Virus record (IMG/VR): IMGVR_UViG_3300048625_000152 | Coordinates: 124,001 to 188,000 of that record | Direction: 5' to 3' (one strand) | Source: a virus | Length of the DNA stretch: 64,000 nt | In this document: positions 14,864 through 22,697 of the stretch, piece after piece | Layout of the letters: each line of letters begins with the position of its first letter | How positions within the stretch are numbered: position 1 is the stretch's first letter | Made by a program: the position numbers and the translations under genes | Notes under the pieces: model-generated | What the model was told of the DNA's origin: nothing | What the model saw: the letters and a program-made list of their open reading frames with translations, nothing else | The model's database searches: none

Positions 14864-15046
14864 ATGAACTCTATCACAATTAATGGTGCCGATAAGGCGC
14901 TTGAGGCGGGCGGCTGGTGCAGACAACAATTTGGTATTAAGGGATGGACAATAGACTTAAACAGTATGCTGGGTAACAATCCCACGTATAGGTTTGATTT
15001 CTCTAGTCCCTCTGATGCTACACTATTTGCATTAAAATGGCGGTGA
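14864..15046 (+). CDS. LRW-family small protein, first of array 2
   Basis: 60 residues from ATG 14864. GGWCRQQFGIKG and PSDATLFALKWR are the two family signatures. No Shine-Dalgarno sequence is possible if the mRNA starts at the ATG, so initiation should be leaderless. Confidence 0.8.
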   Translation: MNSITINGADKALEAGGWCRQQFGIKGWTIDLNSMLGNNPTYRFDFSSPSDATLFALKWR

Positions 15047-15294
15047 CTCTAGCTGTTCATGAATTTTCAGTGGGGGATGTTGATGACCCGGACCTTTATG
15101 CCGCATGGCCTCTATGGGAATGGCAGCAAAGTGATGCAGGGAAATGGGTTATGGCTAATGCAATTGAAACCCCGCAATGGAGCAAGTGCAACGATTACCA
15201 CTCATACTCTCTTCGTTACAGAGTAACTGCTAAACTTAAAGATGAGGATGCAACCTTTTTCAAGTTAAAGTATGATCACACTAACCGATACTGA
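15037..15294 (+). CDS. LRW-family small protein
   Basis: 85 residues from ATG 15037, formed from the last A of a Lys codon and TG of the Trp codon of the previous LKW motif; GTG 15043 is an alternative. Ends DEDATFFKLKY plus a seven-residue tail. Confidence 0.7.
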   Translation: MAVTLAVHEFSVGDVDDPDLYAAWPLWEWQQSDAGKWVMANAIETPQWSKCNDYHSYSLRYRVTAKLKDEDATFFKLKYDHTNRY

Positions 15295-15499
15295 GTGGCG
15301 CAAGATCCGAGCTCAGATTAAAATTGAGTACGCAGACAAGCCTAGTGTTTGGCTCTTGCGATCTGTAATGAAGCGTGAGTTAGGATTCACCGACCGCCAT
15401 CATCAGGTTTACCGAGAACAAACAGGTTACATCACTACTGTCTACTTAGACTTCTTCAATGACGCAGCAGAAACAATGTTTAGATTGAAGTACTTATAA
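15272..15499 (+). CDS. LRW-like small protein
   Basis: 75 residues. MITLTDTEWRKIRAQIKIEY and LLRSVMKRELGF form two helices, then YLDFFNDAAETMFRLKYL, a divergent LRW ending. Overlaps the upstream gene by 23 bases. Confidence 0.7.
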   Translation: MITLTDTEWRKIRAQIKIEYADKPSVWLLRSVMKRELGFTDRHHQVYREQTGYITTVYLDFFNDAAETMFRLKYL

Positions 15500-15715
15500 T
15501 TGGAATTCCTTGCTCGTATCCTTCCCAAGTTAATTGCTGGTGTCCTAAGCATTATGGATGCCAGTCGCTTGCGGGATAAGGTATACCAGCAACAACACGA
15601 ACACGAGTTGATGTGGACTGCACTAGATGATATCGCACGTATGCACCCAGATCATCCGTCAGGAAAAATAGCAAAGAAAACACTAGATGAAGTTACTACA
15701 CGCTACGGTAGGTAG
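15500..15715 (+). CDS. Small helical protein, amber stop
   Basis: 71 residues from TTG 15500, directly after the previous stop; ATG 15554 is an alternative. No LRW signature. Ends in TAG; suppression would add ten residues. Unknown function. Confidence 0.5.
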   Translation: MEFLARILPKLIAGVLSIMDASRLRDKVYQQQHEHELMWTALDDIARMHPDHPSGKIAKKTLDEVTTRYGR

Positions 15716-16103
15716 GTTTCAAGCATGGCGACATGCCCGTTACCTTAAGAAGAAGGGATGGACTCAGCGCCAGTTTGATCTCATAAATGATCCTGATTTT
15801 TGCGCACGTGGTGGTAGTATTCGTAAGGACGTGTATCGTGGCTACCCTTACCTCGTCCCGTTTGACGACACAGTGCCACTGGAACGGCGGCATGGCCAAG
15901 GATGGATCACCGTAGTTGATAACATGACCACGTGGTGCGCAGCAAATGCCACCGGTAAATGGAGAGAAGATATCCTCCCAGTTGACAAGAGTTGGGATGG
16001 CGAATGGACGCAAGGGTGCATGGGTCTAAGCCACAACATTCTATTTTTTGCATTTAACAATGAGCAAGATGCTGTAATGTTTAGTCTATACTGGAGTGTG
16101 TAA
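15687..16103 (+). CDS. LRW-family protein with long N-terminus
   Basis: 138 residues. A basic N-terminal domain (RHARYLKKKGWTQRQFD) precedes a typical LRW part (TTWCAANATG, then NNEQDAVMFSLYWSV). Overlaps the upstream gene by 29 bases and the next by one. Confidence 0.72.
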   Translation: MKLLHATVGRFQAWRHARYLKKKGWTQRQFDLINDPDFCARGGSIRKDVYRGYPYLVPFDDTVPLERRHGQGWITVVDNMTTWCAANATGKWREDILPVDKSWDGEWTQGCMGLSHNILFFAFNNEQDAVMFSLYWSV

Positions 16104-16321
16104 TGAATATTAAATTCAAACATCGCCCGGACCGATACTACGAGTGGGAAATGTACTACAGTCCACAAGGTCCAGAGATGAGCGAAATATACGGATGGTG
16201 CTGGACCACATTCGGTCACCCGGGACTAGCATTAGGTAATGGCACTTGGGATAGCCATGGTGGATGGATTAAATTTCGCAGGGAAGAAGATGCTACAATG
16301 TTTGTGTTGAGGTGGAGCTAA
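16103..16321 (+). CDS. LRW-family small protein
   Basis: 72 residues with IYGWCWTTFGHPG and REEDATMFVLRWS. The junction TTGAGGTGGAGCTAATGG keeps GAGG upstream of the next ATG, which overlaps the TAA. Confidence 0.8.
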   Translation: MNIKFKHRPDRYYEWEMYYSPQGPEMSEIYGWCWTTFGHPGLALGNGTWDSHGGWIKFRREEDATMFVLRWS

Positions 16322-16584
16322 TGGAATTATTTTACGGCGGTGGCGGGAATCAGTACCCCGACTTTAGATATAAGGTGCGTATTAAAAAGAACTCGCCTGA
16401 AGTCAATGCTATGATGAAGTGGTGCGACGACTATCCAACAGGCGATAAGGGCTATTTCAAACGCTACTACATTGATTGGCGTGGAGGCACAAAAACTTGG
16501 GATAGTGAATACACTACATTTCAATTTGAATGGGAACAAGCTGCTATTATGTTTGCTCTGAGTTTTGCGGATAGTGTATGTTAA
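16321..16584 (+). CDS. LRW-family small protein
   Basis: 87 residues from ATG 16321. Basic, with MMKWCDDYPTG and a divergent end WEQAAIMFALSFADSVC. Overlaps the next gene by seven bases. Confidence 0.72.
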   Translation: MELFYGGGGNQYPDFRYKVRIKKNSPEVNAMMKWCDDYPTGDKGYFKRYYIDWRGGTKTWDSEYTTFQFEWEQAAIMFALSFADSVC

Positions 16585-16859
16585 CTATAGTAAGAATTTG
16601 GGTGTTGGATCACAATGTTATCCCCGACCAGTCTGATGTAGACTACTGCAAAAACAATGGCATACAACTAGACGCCCAGCAAGGTGAGCATCAGCGTATT
16701 GAAACCAGCGGGCAGGTCTATCACTACCGCAGCTCGCCCGGGGTTATAAAACTAACCACATTTGACGATAAAGGTGAATGTATGTTACAATTACGGTACG
16801 CAGGTAGAATCCATCTACTACAACAAATCTATACTGAGTCGGTAACACATTCGTATTAA
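16578..16859 (+). CDS. LRW-like small protein
   Basis: 93 residues; the motif is DKGECMLQLRYAG and is followed by an extra 17-residue tail. DVDYCKNNGI may be the second signature. Divergent member. Confidence 0.62.
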   Translation: MLTIVRIWVLDHNVIPDQSDVDYCKNNGIQLDAQQGEHQRIETSGQVYHYRSSPGVIKLTTFDDKGECMLQLRYAGRIHLLQQIYTESVTHSY

Positions 16860-17188
16860 TGAAAGTTCGTCTTAAAAATGGCCGAATCGGAGAACATCGC
16901 CTTAAGTGGGACAAGAACCCAACAGGCATTGCGCCATTGCTAATAGGATCGGAGACTGTGGAGTTGGACATAACTGAACGAATTTACAACGGGCCTGACT
17001 GCTACCCATGGCGCAAGACGTTTGCACTTTGGCCAGTTAAAACAATAGGTGGTAATCGCATTTGGTTACGCACTGTTTACAAACAACGATTCTGGGCAGT
17101 GTGGGGCAAAGGCTTTCACATGGAACCCTGGGTTGAATATGCAACACTATTCGAGATTTTAAAACATGAATCTAAATCATCTATCTGA
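16859..17188 (+). CDS. Basic small protein, unknown
   Basis: 109 residues, start overlapping the previous TAA. Strongly basic and aromatic; the near-terminal VEYATLFEILK recalls the LRW ending but is not convincing. Overlaps the next gene by 23 bases. Confidence 0.62.
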   Translation: MKVRLKNGRIGEHRLKWDKNPTGIAPLLIGSETVELDITERIYNGPDCYPWRKTFALWPVKTIGGNRIWLRTVYKQRFWAVWGKGFHMEPWVEYATLFEILKHESKSSI

Positions 17189-17642
17189 CGTAGAGCTGCT
17201 ACGCTACTTGGATTTGACTAGCACTGATCCATTGGTCAAACGATTAATCAACATGCTGTCTGCACCTAACGGTGGGCTTGTTGGTGATTTAGTCGAAGCA
17301 GGCATGGATCCTAACACATGGGTCTTTACAGACGATCACCAAGACTACTACCCCGGAGATTACATCACCCACTTGCAAAAGATGGTTGCCTACGCAGAAG
17401 ATGACCGTGCGGTAGCCGAAATGGATTTAGCGGATGCTCGTGAAGAACTTGATAAGTTAAGTCGACGCACCGTTACAGAACTTCTAGTAGATGCGCAGCG
17501 GGCAATTGACTCTGCAAAATCCAATCACCTTTACGCAGTTAGAGAAGCTGAAAAAGCTCACGAAGTAATTGACAAGGTACAAGCAGAGAATAGACATCTC
17601 AAAGAGCAATTGGGTATGTGGAATATTTTGGGAACTGAATGA
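17166..17642 (+). CDS. Coiled-coil protein
   Basis: 158 residues: a globular start (LSDVELLRYLDLTSTDP), then a long coiled coil from about residue 75 to 150. Not LRW-type. Sits within the array without its own promoter. Confidence 0.7.
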   Translation: MNLNHLSDVELLRYLDLTSTDPLVKRLINMLSAPNGGLVGDLVEAGMDPNTWVFTDDHQDYYPGDYITHLQKMVAYAEDDRAVAEMDLADAREELDKLSRRTVTELLVDAQRAIDSAKSNHLYAVREAEKAHEVIDKVQAENRHLKEQLGMWNILGTE

Positions 17643-17643
17643 T

Positions 17644-17913
17644 ATGGACAATATTATCCACCGCGGCGAGAATTTCCGATTAATCAAATGGCGCCATCGC
17701 AAAAGCGACAAGGTGCATTATCGTGTCGAGATGACATATGATTACTGGATGGACCGAGAACGACCTGCAGGGGAGAAAAGTTTCCCCGAGCAAGTTCGCG
17801 ATGTGATTGACCCAACTCGCTGCCGCAGCGGGCAAGCTGGCACACACTGGAAATACCGTAACTTAGAAGAAGCTACAAAAGCCTATACATTTTTAGTAAT
17901 GAAATTCACATGA
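17644..17913 (+). CDS. LRW-like small protein
   Basis: 89 residues from ATG 17644, two bases after the previous stop. Basic; ends LEEATKAYTFLVMKFT, a divergent form. Overlaps the next ATG. Confidence 0.65.
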   Translation: MDNIIHRGENFRLIKWRHRKSDKVHYRVEMTYDYWMDRERPAGEKSFPEQVRDVIDPTRCRSGQAGTHWKYRNLEEATKAYTFLVMKFT

Positions 17914-18191
17914 GTTATAAACTTAAACTAGCACACAAGCATCACGATCAATTAGATCAAATCGAAGCATGGCTCAACGCTAACGTTGGCCCTGGTAGCA
18001 AGCGACATGCAAACAATACATGGCTGGGCGCCGAAGATTGGTACTGCTATGAAGAAGTACTAGTTCCAGGCAGCGACGAAGAGGAAGAAGAGTACTACGA
18101 CAACGATGACAATCTTGAAGATATCTCAGATTTGATCTTTGTATTCCGCCGCGAAAGCGATCTGTTAATGTTTAGTTTGAAATGGGCATAG
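17910..18191 (+). CDS. LRW-family protein with acidic insert, amber stop
   Basis: 93 residues: IEAWLNANVGPG, then a very acidic stretch (DEEEEEYYDNDDN), then RESDLLMFSLKWA and TAG. Amber suppression would add two residues before TAA. Confidence 0.75.
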   Translation: MSYKLKLAHKHHDQLDQIEAWLNANVGPGSKRHANNTWLGAEDWYCYEEVLVPGSDEEEEEYYDNDDNLEDISDLIFVFRRESDLLMFSLKWA

Positions 18192-18192
18192 C

Positions 18193-18549
18193 ATGTCTAA
18201 TCCTTTTAAACTCACAGATCTTCCTAACAACACTTGGTTAGTGACATGGGCTGAGAATAACTTTGCACATAATGCTAGACAGCGAGACAAGTTAGTTGAT
18301 CTTCTGTTCCGAGACATTGGATGCCGTGAAGTTGGCCTGGGCATTACGCTAAACAATGGCGAACTAGAAACACTGTGGATTAGCGAAAAAAATTATTTTC
18401 AACGGTCTGATATGACATACGGATGGGAAGACATGTATGTGGTTGGGGGAGTTGTGTTTTTTCACAAACACGAAGCTAGAGCATTTTATGACTTATTAGA
18501 AAGTCGCTTGGCTTGGTACTATTTAAGGCAAGGTGCAGCAGTTGCTTGA
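18193..18549 (+). CDS. Small protein, unknown
   Basis: 118 residues from ATG 18193, just after the amber stop. Aromatic-rich; no LRW ending (it ends RQGAAVA). Function unknown. Confidence 0.65.
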   Translation: MSNPFKLTDLPNNTWLVTWAENNFAHNARQRDKLVDLLFRDIGCREVGLGITLNNGELETLWISEKNYFQRSDMTYGWEDMYVVGGVVFFHKHEARAFYDLLESRLAWYYLRQGAAVA

Positions 18550-18760
18550 AATTCCATACCCAACCTTAATGAATGGCAGTCGCACGTTCTCTATGGAAAC
18601 TCTACAAAAGTGGCTTGACGCACACTTTCCTCAAGAACGTTCCTGCATCGTCCGTGTTGCTATTGTTAACAAAGGGCCCGGCAGATATGGCGACGAACGA
18701 TGGGCGATTCGTTTTTATCGGGATGAAGATGCAACACTGTTTGGATTGTTATGGCAGTAA
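18533..18760 (+). CDS. LRW-family small protein
   Basis: 75 residues from GTG 18533 (AAGG four bases upstream); ATG 18569 is possible. LQKWLDAHFPQE and RDEDATLFGLLWQ mark the family. Overlaps both neighbours. Confidence 0.7.
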   Translation: MQQLLEIPYPTLMNGSRTFSMETLQKWLDAHFPQERSCIVRVAIVNKGPGRYGDERWAIRFYRDEDATLFGLLWQ

Positions 18761-19008
18761 CTTATAAAACTAATCCGTTATTCCCAGGTGTTAATTTTCC
18801 CGTGTTGCACCGTGTTGTCTATGCACACACCATTGATGGTGTCCCAGCACAATGGCAAATCAGCTACAAGGATTATATAGTCAATGAATGGCTTAAAGCA
18901 AACACACGCCATCCTTACTACCACAGTCCCGGGTATCTTCGTGAAAAGTTCATTGAGTTTGAATGTGATGAAGAAGCAGTGCTATTCGCACTAAAGTGGG
19001 CAAAGTAA
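18751..19008 (+). CDS. LRW-family small protein
   Basis: 85 residues from ATG 18751, built from the last A of a Leu codon and the Trp codon of the previous gene. VNEWLKANTRHPY and DEEAVLFALKWAK. Confidence 0.75.
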   Translation: MAVTYKTNPLFPGVNFPVLHRVVYAHTIDGVPAQWQISYKDYIVNEWLKANTRHPYYHSPGYLREKFIEFECDEEAVLFALKWAK

Positions 19009-19238
19009 TGTATAGCGAGACTCACCGATTTTTTAAATTCAAACACGTTCCCAAGGACTTTATATGGGGCAGTGAGGAAATTGACCTGTGCCGCCTGCAC
19101 ATTAGTGACAACCGTATCACGATGCCGCTTGTGGACCGCGAATGGTTTAGTGCGCCCGATGGTGTATGGATTCGACACGATTGCCTGAATAACGAAATCA
19201 TAACTTGGTTTGCACTGAAAGCAAGCAATGAAGTTTGA
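19008..19238 (+). CDS. LRW-like small protein
   Basis: 76 residues from ATG 19008, overlapping the previous TAA. Ends NNEIITWFALKASNEV, where the Trp of the motif is lost. Divergent member. Confidence 0.68.
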   Translation: MYSETHRFFKFKHVPKDFIWGSEEIDLCRLHISDNRITMPLVDREWFSAPDGVWIRHDCLNNEIITWFALKASNEV

Positions 19239-19488
19239 ATTGTTAGAAGGGCGCATACACGGAGCTCGCTACTACACGGTTAGACCAGACTTTGATTGGT
19301 GGATTCCTAGTAGCTTAAATGACACAAATACCAATTGGCGCAATATGTTAGCATGGTGTGTAGAAACCTTTGGTGCCAGTGCAGAAATGGGTGTATGGGA
19401 ACCCGGTGCTCGTTGGTATGCTAACAATGCAAAGTTTTGGTTTCGTAATGATGAAGATAGGGTAGCGTTTTTGCTGAGATGGTCATGA
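19228..19488 (+). CDS. LRW-family small protein
   Basis: 86 residues with MLAWCVETFGAS and NDEDRVAFLLRWS. The junction CTGAGATGGTCATGA uses AGA for Arg. Confidence 0.8.
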   Translation: MKFELLEGRIHGARYYTVRPDFDWWIPSSLNDTNTNWRNMLAWCVETFGASAEMGVWEPGARWYANNAKFWFRNDEDRVAFLLRWS

Positions 19489-19718
19489 AAACAGACCTAG
19501 TCCAATTTTACTGCGAACGAGATCCCTACTACGCTAAATCACGTGAGTACTACATGATGAACGTAAATCATTACGAAACTCCTTATTACCTTTGGATGAT
19601 ACAGGAATATCGCACCGTGCTGTTAAACAAACAGGGTAGCTGGAGCGACAGGGCTGAACAGCATTGGGGCTTTATTAATGAATCGGATAGAACAATTTTT
19701 ATGTTGAGATGGTCATGA
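19485..19718 (+). CDS. LRW-family small protein
   Basis: 77 residues, tyrosine-rich N-terminus, ending NESDRTIFMLRWS. Junction TTGAGATGGTCATGA. Confidence 0.8.
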   Translation: MKTDLVQFYCERDPYYAKSREYYMMNVNHYETPYYLWMIQEYRTVLLNKQGSWSDRAEQHWGFINESDRTIFMLRWS

Positions 19719-19945
19719 CAACTACTGTTGAATTTGGTAAAGATCGTTATCACTTACAGGGTGAAATGGAAGAATGGTGCGAGCACAATATTGGGTCTAA
19801 TCCTCGTTATAGCAACCACGTTTGGTCCAAGCCAGTTGAGTGGGAAGGGTTAGGCACATGGTGCATGGCTAGTGCGTTTGGCACAACATTTTTCTACTTT
19901 AAACATCGCAAAGATGCAACCTTCTTTGCATTGAAATGGAAATAA
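19715..19945 (+). CDS. LRW-family small protein
   Basis: 76 residues with MEEWCEHNIGSNP and HRKDATFFALKWK. The next gene starts one base after the TAA. Confidence 0.8.
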   Translation: MTTTVEFGKDRYHLQGEMEEWCEHNIGSNPRYSNHVWSKPVEWEGLGTWCMASAFGTTFFYFKHRKDATFFALKWK

Positions 19946-19946
19946 T

Positions 19947-20309
19947 ATGGATGATCGGAATCTCTGGAACAGGCTATGCGATTGGGTAAAATTTGGTAAG
20001 TTTATAGAATGGAAAGAATGGTTTTACTGGACCATTGTGCCTGGCACTAGCATTGGGGTCATTTGGCCCAATGGCCCAATTTCTCTGGGTTGTGATCCTG
20101 ATGGCGAAGAGGTAATCGTCGACTCCGCTGATCCAAACGATCACTATCGCCCATGGTTAGAAGAGCATGTTGGGCGTCAGGGCATTGATTGGGAATGGAG
20201 AATGGGAACTTTTGGATTTTGGACAGATGAAATAGATACTCTGGATATTAAGTTTCGGGTAGGAAAGACAAAGTATGCTACAATAGCAGCATTGATGTGG
20301 GCCCAATGA
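19947..20309 (+). CDS. LRW-like protein, long form
   Basis: 120 residues, tryptophan-rich N-terminal half (WKEWFYWTIVPG), ending KYATIAALMWAQ, a divergent form. Overlaps the next ATG. Confidence 0.68.
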   Translation: MDDRNLWNRLCDWVKFGKFIEWKEWFYWTIVPGTSIGVIWPNGPISLGCDPDGEEVIVDSADPNDHYRPWLEEHVGRQGIDWEWRMGTFGFWTDEIDTLDIKFRVGKTKYATIAALMWAQ

Positions 20310-20509
20310 GAACCAAAACTACAAGAGAACTATATCCGTACCATGTGCGCTTTAAGCGTACAGGAGATTGGTATACTCCCGGCGGTACTTGGTATCAAAT
20401 TAGTAACTGGCTACGTGAGCACTACGGGCAGAATTGGGAATATCTTGACAGTATGTTTATGTTCTCTAAGGAAGAACATAAGATGCTTTTTATAATGAGA
20501 TGGCTATGA
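20306..20509 (+). CDS. LRW-family small protein
   Basis: 67 residues from ATG 20306. ISNWLREHYGQNW and KEEHKMLFIMRWL. Junction ATGAGATGGCTATGA. Confidence 0.78.
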   Translation: MRTKTTRELYPYHVRFKRTGDWYTPGGTWYQISNWLREHYGQNWEYLDSMFMFSKEEHKMLFIMRWL

Positions 20510-20925
20510 CAAAACGCAACACCGTAGTACTGGATATTGAAACAATGGAAGCAGTAATGCCGCGCGGGTCTTCATCTGTTTTTCAAAACATCTCAGGTGG
20601 AATACATCCTGATGAAATGATGATTTTTGCCGGAGGTAGACAAACTGGCAAGTCCACAATGACTTACCAAATGCTAAAGAGCAGATACTACGAGATGGGT
20701 ATTAAGGAGCAAATCCAGAAGTTAGATACGTTTGCTCTAGCTGGTGCTACATGGTACACTGTGCATTGTCGTCCTTCAACTATTAGCGGGTGGGTGCAAG
20801 AGCAAGACCCCGATATGTGGTGCCGTCACTACAACACAGGCGCACTGCGATTTGGTCACCCCACGTTCAACAACTACAATATACACGAAGAACTGTATTC
20901 AATGCTGTTACTAAAATGGTCATGA
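20506..20925 (+). CDS. LRW-family protein with P-loop N-terminus
   Basis: 139 residues from ATG 20506. The start has VVLDIETM, like an exonuclease Exo I motif, then MMIFAGGRQTGKSTMTYQM, a complete Walker A (G-x4-G-K-S). No Walker B or other ATPase motifs follow; the rest is LRW-like with HEELYSMLLLKWS at the end. It looks like a fragment of a phage ATPase joined to an LRW module. Nucleotide binding is possible, hydrolysis doubtful. Confidence 0.75.
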   Translation: MTKRNTVVLDIETMEAVMPRGSSSVFQNISGGIHPDEMMIFAGGRQTGKSTMTYQMLKSRYYEMGIKEQIQKLDTFALAGATWYTVHCRPSTISGWVQEQDPDMWCRHYNTGALRFGHPTFNNYNIHEELYSMLLLKWS

Positions 20926-21260
20926 AACAAACTATTGCAGCAAAGACTCGTGCCATCAAAGTCAAATGGACCATTGAGAAGCCAGAGGACGACGAAGTAT
21001 GGCAAGAGGTTGGAGCAGCATTGCAAAAAGAGATCGATGACGAAATTGTCAACACTATCAAAAGGCAAAGACTTATGTTAGAAGGATGGGTCAAGGCACC
21101 GTTTACTAGCGACAAGTTTGCTACACCAGGCAACCACCAAATAGCAGAGGTTGTGAAATGGATACACCTGAACACTACAGCGCAATATCAAATATTTGGA
21201 CGCGAGTTCTGGTTTACAAGTAAGGAAGACTTAACTCTGTTTGTGTTGAGGTGGTCATGA
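20922..21260 (+). CDS. LRW-family protein
   Basis: 112 residues from the overlapping ATG 20922. Helical charged N-terminal half; VVKWIHLNT may be the second signature; ends KEDLTLFVLRWS. Junction TTGAGGTGGTCATGA. Confidence 0.78.
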   Translation: MKQTIAAKTRAIKVKWTIEKPEDDEVWQEVGAALQKEIDDEIVNTIKRQRLMLEGWVKAPFTSDKFATPGNHQIAEVVKWIHLNTTAQYQIFGREFWFTSKEDLTLFVLRWS

Positions 21261-21532
21261 CAGATACCGTTAAGTTAGAGTGGGATGATATTTGTCGCCA
21301 CGAGCATAGATGCGAGGGTGCATCTTGTAATAACTGGTTGTATCACACTGTGCCTAGCTATAGTGTATATGTCAAAGCATACAGATGGTTGCGAGAACGC
21401 GGGTGCAAACTTATAAGTGCCGAGCGTGAAGAAGAACTCGTTGCCGGTGACCAATGGAGATACACTGGCAGGTATACGTTCAAGTTCTTATGTGAGCAAG
21501 AGTATGCGTTGTTTGTACTAAGGTGGAGTTAA
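21257..21532 (+). CDS. LRW-family protein with cysteine cluster
   Basis: 91 residues. CRHEHRCEGASC near the start could bind a metal. AYRWLRERGCK, then CEQEYALFVLRWS. Confidence 0.76.
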   Translation: MTDTVKLEWDDICRHEHRCEGASCNNWLYHTVPSYSVYVKAYRWLRERGCKLISAEREEELVAGDQWRYTGRYTFKFLCEQEYALFVLRWS

Positions 21533-21777
21533 TGGATTTAGACCTTGTAAAAAAGATTGTAGTCAGACAGGCTAATAACGAATTTCTTAAAAAGCCTATC
21601 ATATTGCCGCCAGAAGCAAAGGTCGTCACTGGCCAAATCAAAGAAGATGCTTACTTGCATTTTCTAGAAACTGTGTGCGGTGTAGAGATACTGTTGTCAG
21701 GGTACCATAACAAGATAGTTGGGTACAATGTCATTGATGAAAAGAAGTTTGCTTGGTTTGTATTAAGGTGGTCATGA
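21532..21777 (+). CDS. LRW-family small protein
   Basis: 81 residues from ATG 21532, overlapping the TAA. The N-terminus (LVKKIVVRQANNEFLKKP) is not found in other members; ends DEKKFAWFVLRWS with junction TTAAGGTGGTCATGA. Confidence 0.78.
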   Translation: MDLDLVKKIVVRQANNEFLKKPIILPPEAKVVTGQIKEDAYLHFLETVCGVEILLSGYHNKIVGYNVIDEKKFAWFVLRWS

Positions 21778-22013
21778 AAGTTTATACTAAGAATACTCAG
21801 CGAACGATTTTAGAAATGTCTGAAATGTGGTATTGGATGACCAAGAACTTTGGGCCACCGGAAGTACATAATGGCAATCTTAAACGCTGGACTTATGGCA
21901 AGGATCACCCAGGGTTCATGGGCAGTGAAACCATTGACGGTACATTTGATATTGAATGGTTTGATTTCCGTGATAAAAAAGACGCTGAATGGTTTGTACT
22001 GAGGTGGTCATGA
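21774..22013 (+). CDS. LRW-family small protein
   Basis: 79 residues; MWYWMTKNFGPPEV and DKKDAEWFVLRWS. Junction CTGAGGTGGTCATGA. Confidence 0.8.
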   Translation: MKVYTKNTQRTILEMSEMWYWMTKNFGPPEVHNGNLKRWTYGKDHPGFMGSETIDGTFDIEWFDFRDKKDAEWFVLRWS

Positions 22014-22222
22014 GTCGGCATGAGAAATATTGGTGTACAATTCGAGTCACTGTACCATGGCGCAGTACTGGACAGTTTAGAGACCTGCGTATATGGTTGC
22101 TGGACAATATTTTAAATATGGACTACGATTATTACGGAGTGGATTTTGTTAACCCTGAAAATCGTATATACTACTTTGCACGAGAACAAGATGCTGCAAT
22201 GTTTGCACTGAGGTGGGCATGA
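22010..22222 (+). CDS. LRW-family small protein
   Basis: 70 residues; LRIWLLDNIL and REQDAAMFALRWA. Junction CTGAGGTGGGCATGA. Confidence 0.8.
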   Translation: MSRHEKYWCTIRVTVPWRSTGQFRDLRIWLLDNILNMDYDYYGVDFVNPENRIYYFAREQDAAMFALRWA

Positions 22223-22509
22223 TGGAAAGACCTAGATCTAATTCACAAGAGTGGATTCGGTCCAAGCATGACCCAAAACATGATATGGTACACGGCGATA
22301 GACTGTATTATGTTGAGCCAGGCTGCGAGTACGGGTTTAAAGAAGACGACGGCCATGTGTGGAGTCGGTTAAACTGTAGCTATTGGTTTGGTGACTGGAT
22401 TGAAGAAAACGGCGGAAAAGAACGCTGGAGAATATACGGCGGCAGGCACCGTGCTATCTACATTGTGCGTGAAGACCTGCTGGCGTTTATCAAGTTGAAA
22501 TGGCTATGA
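22219..22509 (+). CDS. LRW-family small protein
   Basis: 96 residues from ATG 22219 (a second ATG follows directly). GDWIEENGG and REDLLAFIKLKWL. The junction TTGAAATGGCTATGA lacks GAGG. Confidence 0.75.
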   Translation: MMERPRSNSQEWIRSKHDPKHDMVHGDRLYYVEPGCEYGFKEDDGHVWSRLNCSYWFGDWIEENGGKERWRIYGGRHRAIYIVREDLLAFIKLKWL

Positions 22510-22697
22510 AGCAATACGGCCTAGCTATTGAACATTGGGGGCATCCACGTAAGGCCACTATATGGCATTGGCTTGAGCAAAACTTTGGGCCCGAAGGCGA
22601 CCGGTGGGGTACAGTCTACAATTACGGACTGGATAATCTCTGGATGAATGAAGATGTTTACATTATGTATGAATTGAAATGGACGCAAAATGACTGA
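22506..22697 (+). CDS. LRW-family small protein
   Basis: 63 residues; IWHWLEQNFGPEG and NEDVYIMYELKWTQND, with a four-residue tail after the Trp. Overlaps the next gene by eight bases. Confidence 0.78.
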   Translation: MKQYGLAIEHWGHPRKATIWHWLEQNFGPEGDRWGTVYNYGLDNLWMNEDVYIMYELKWTQND

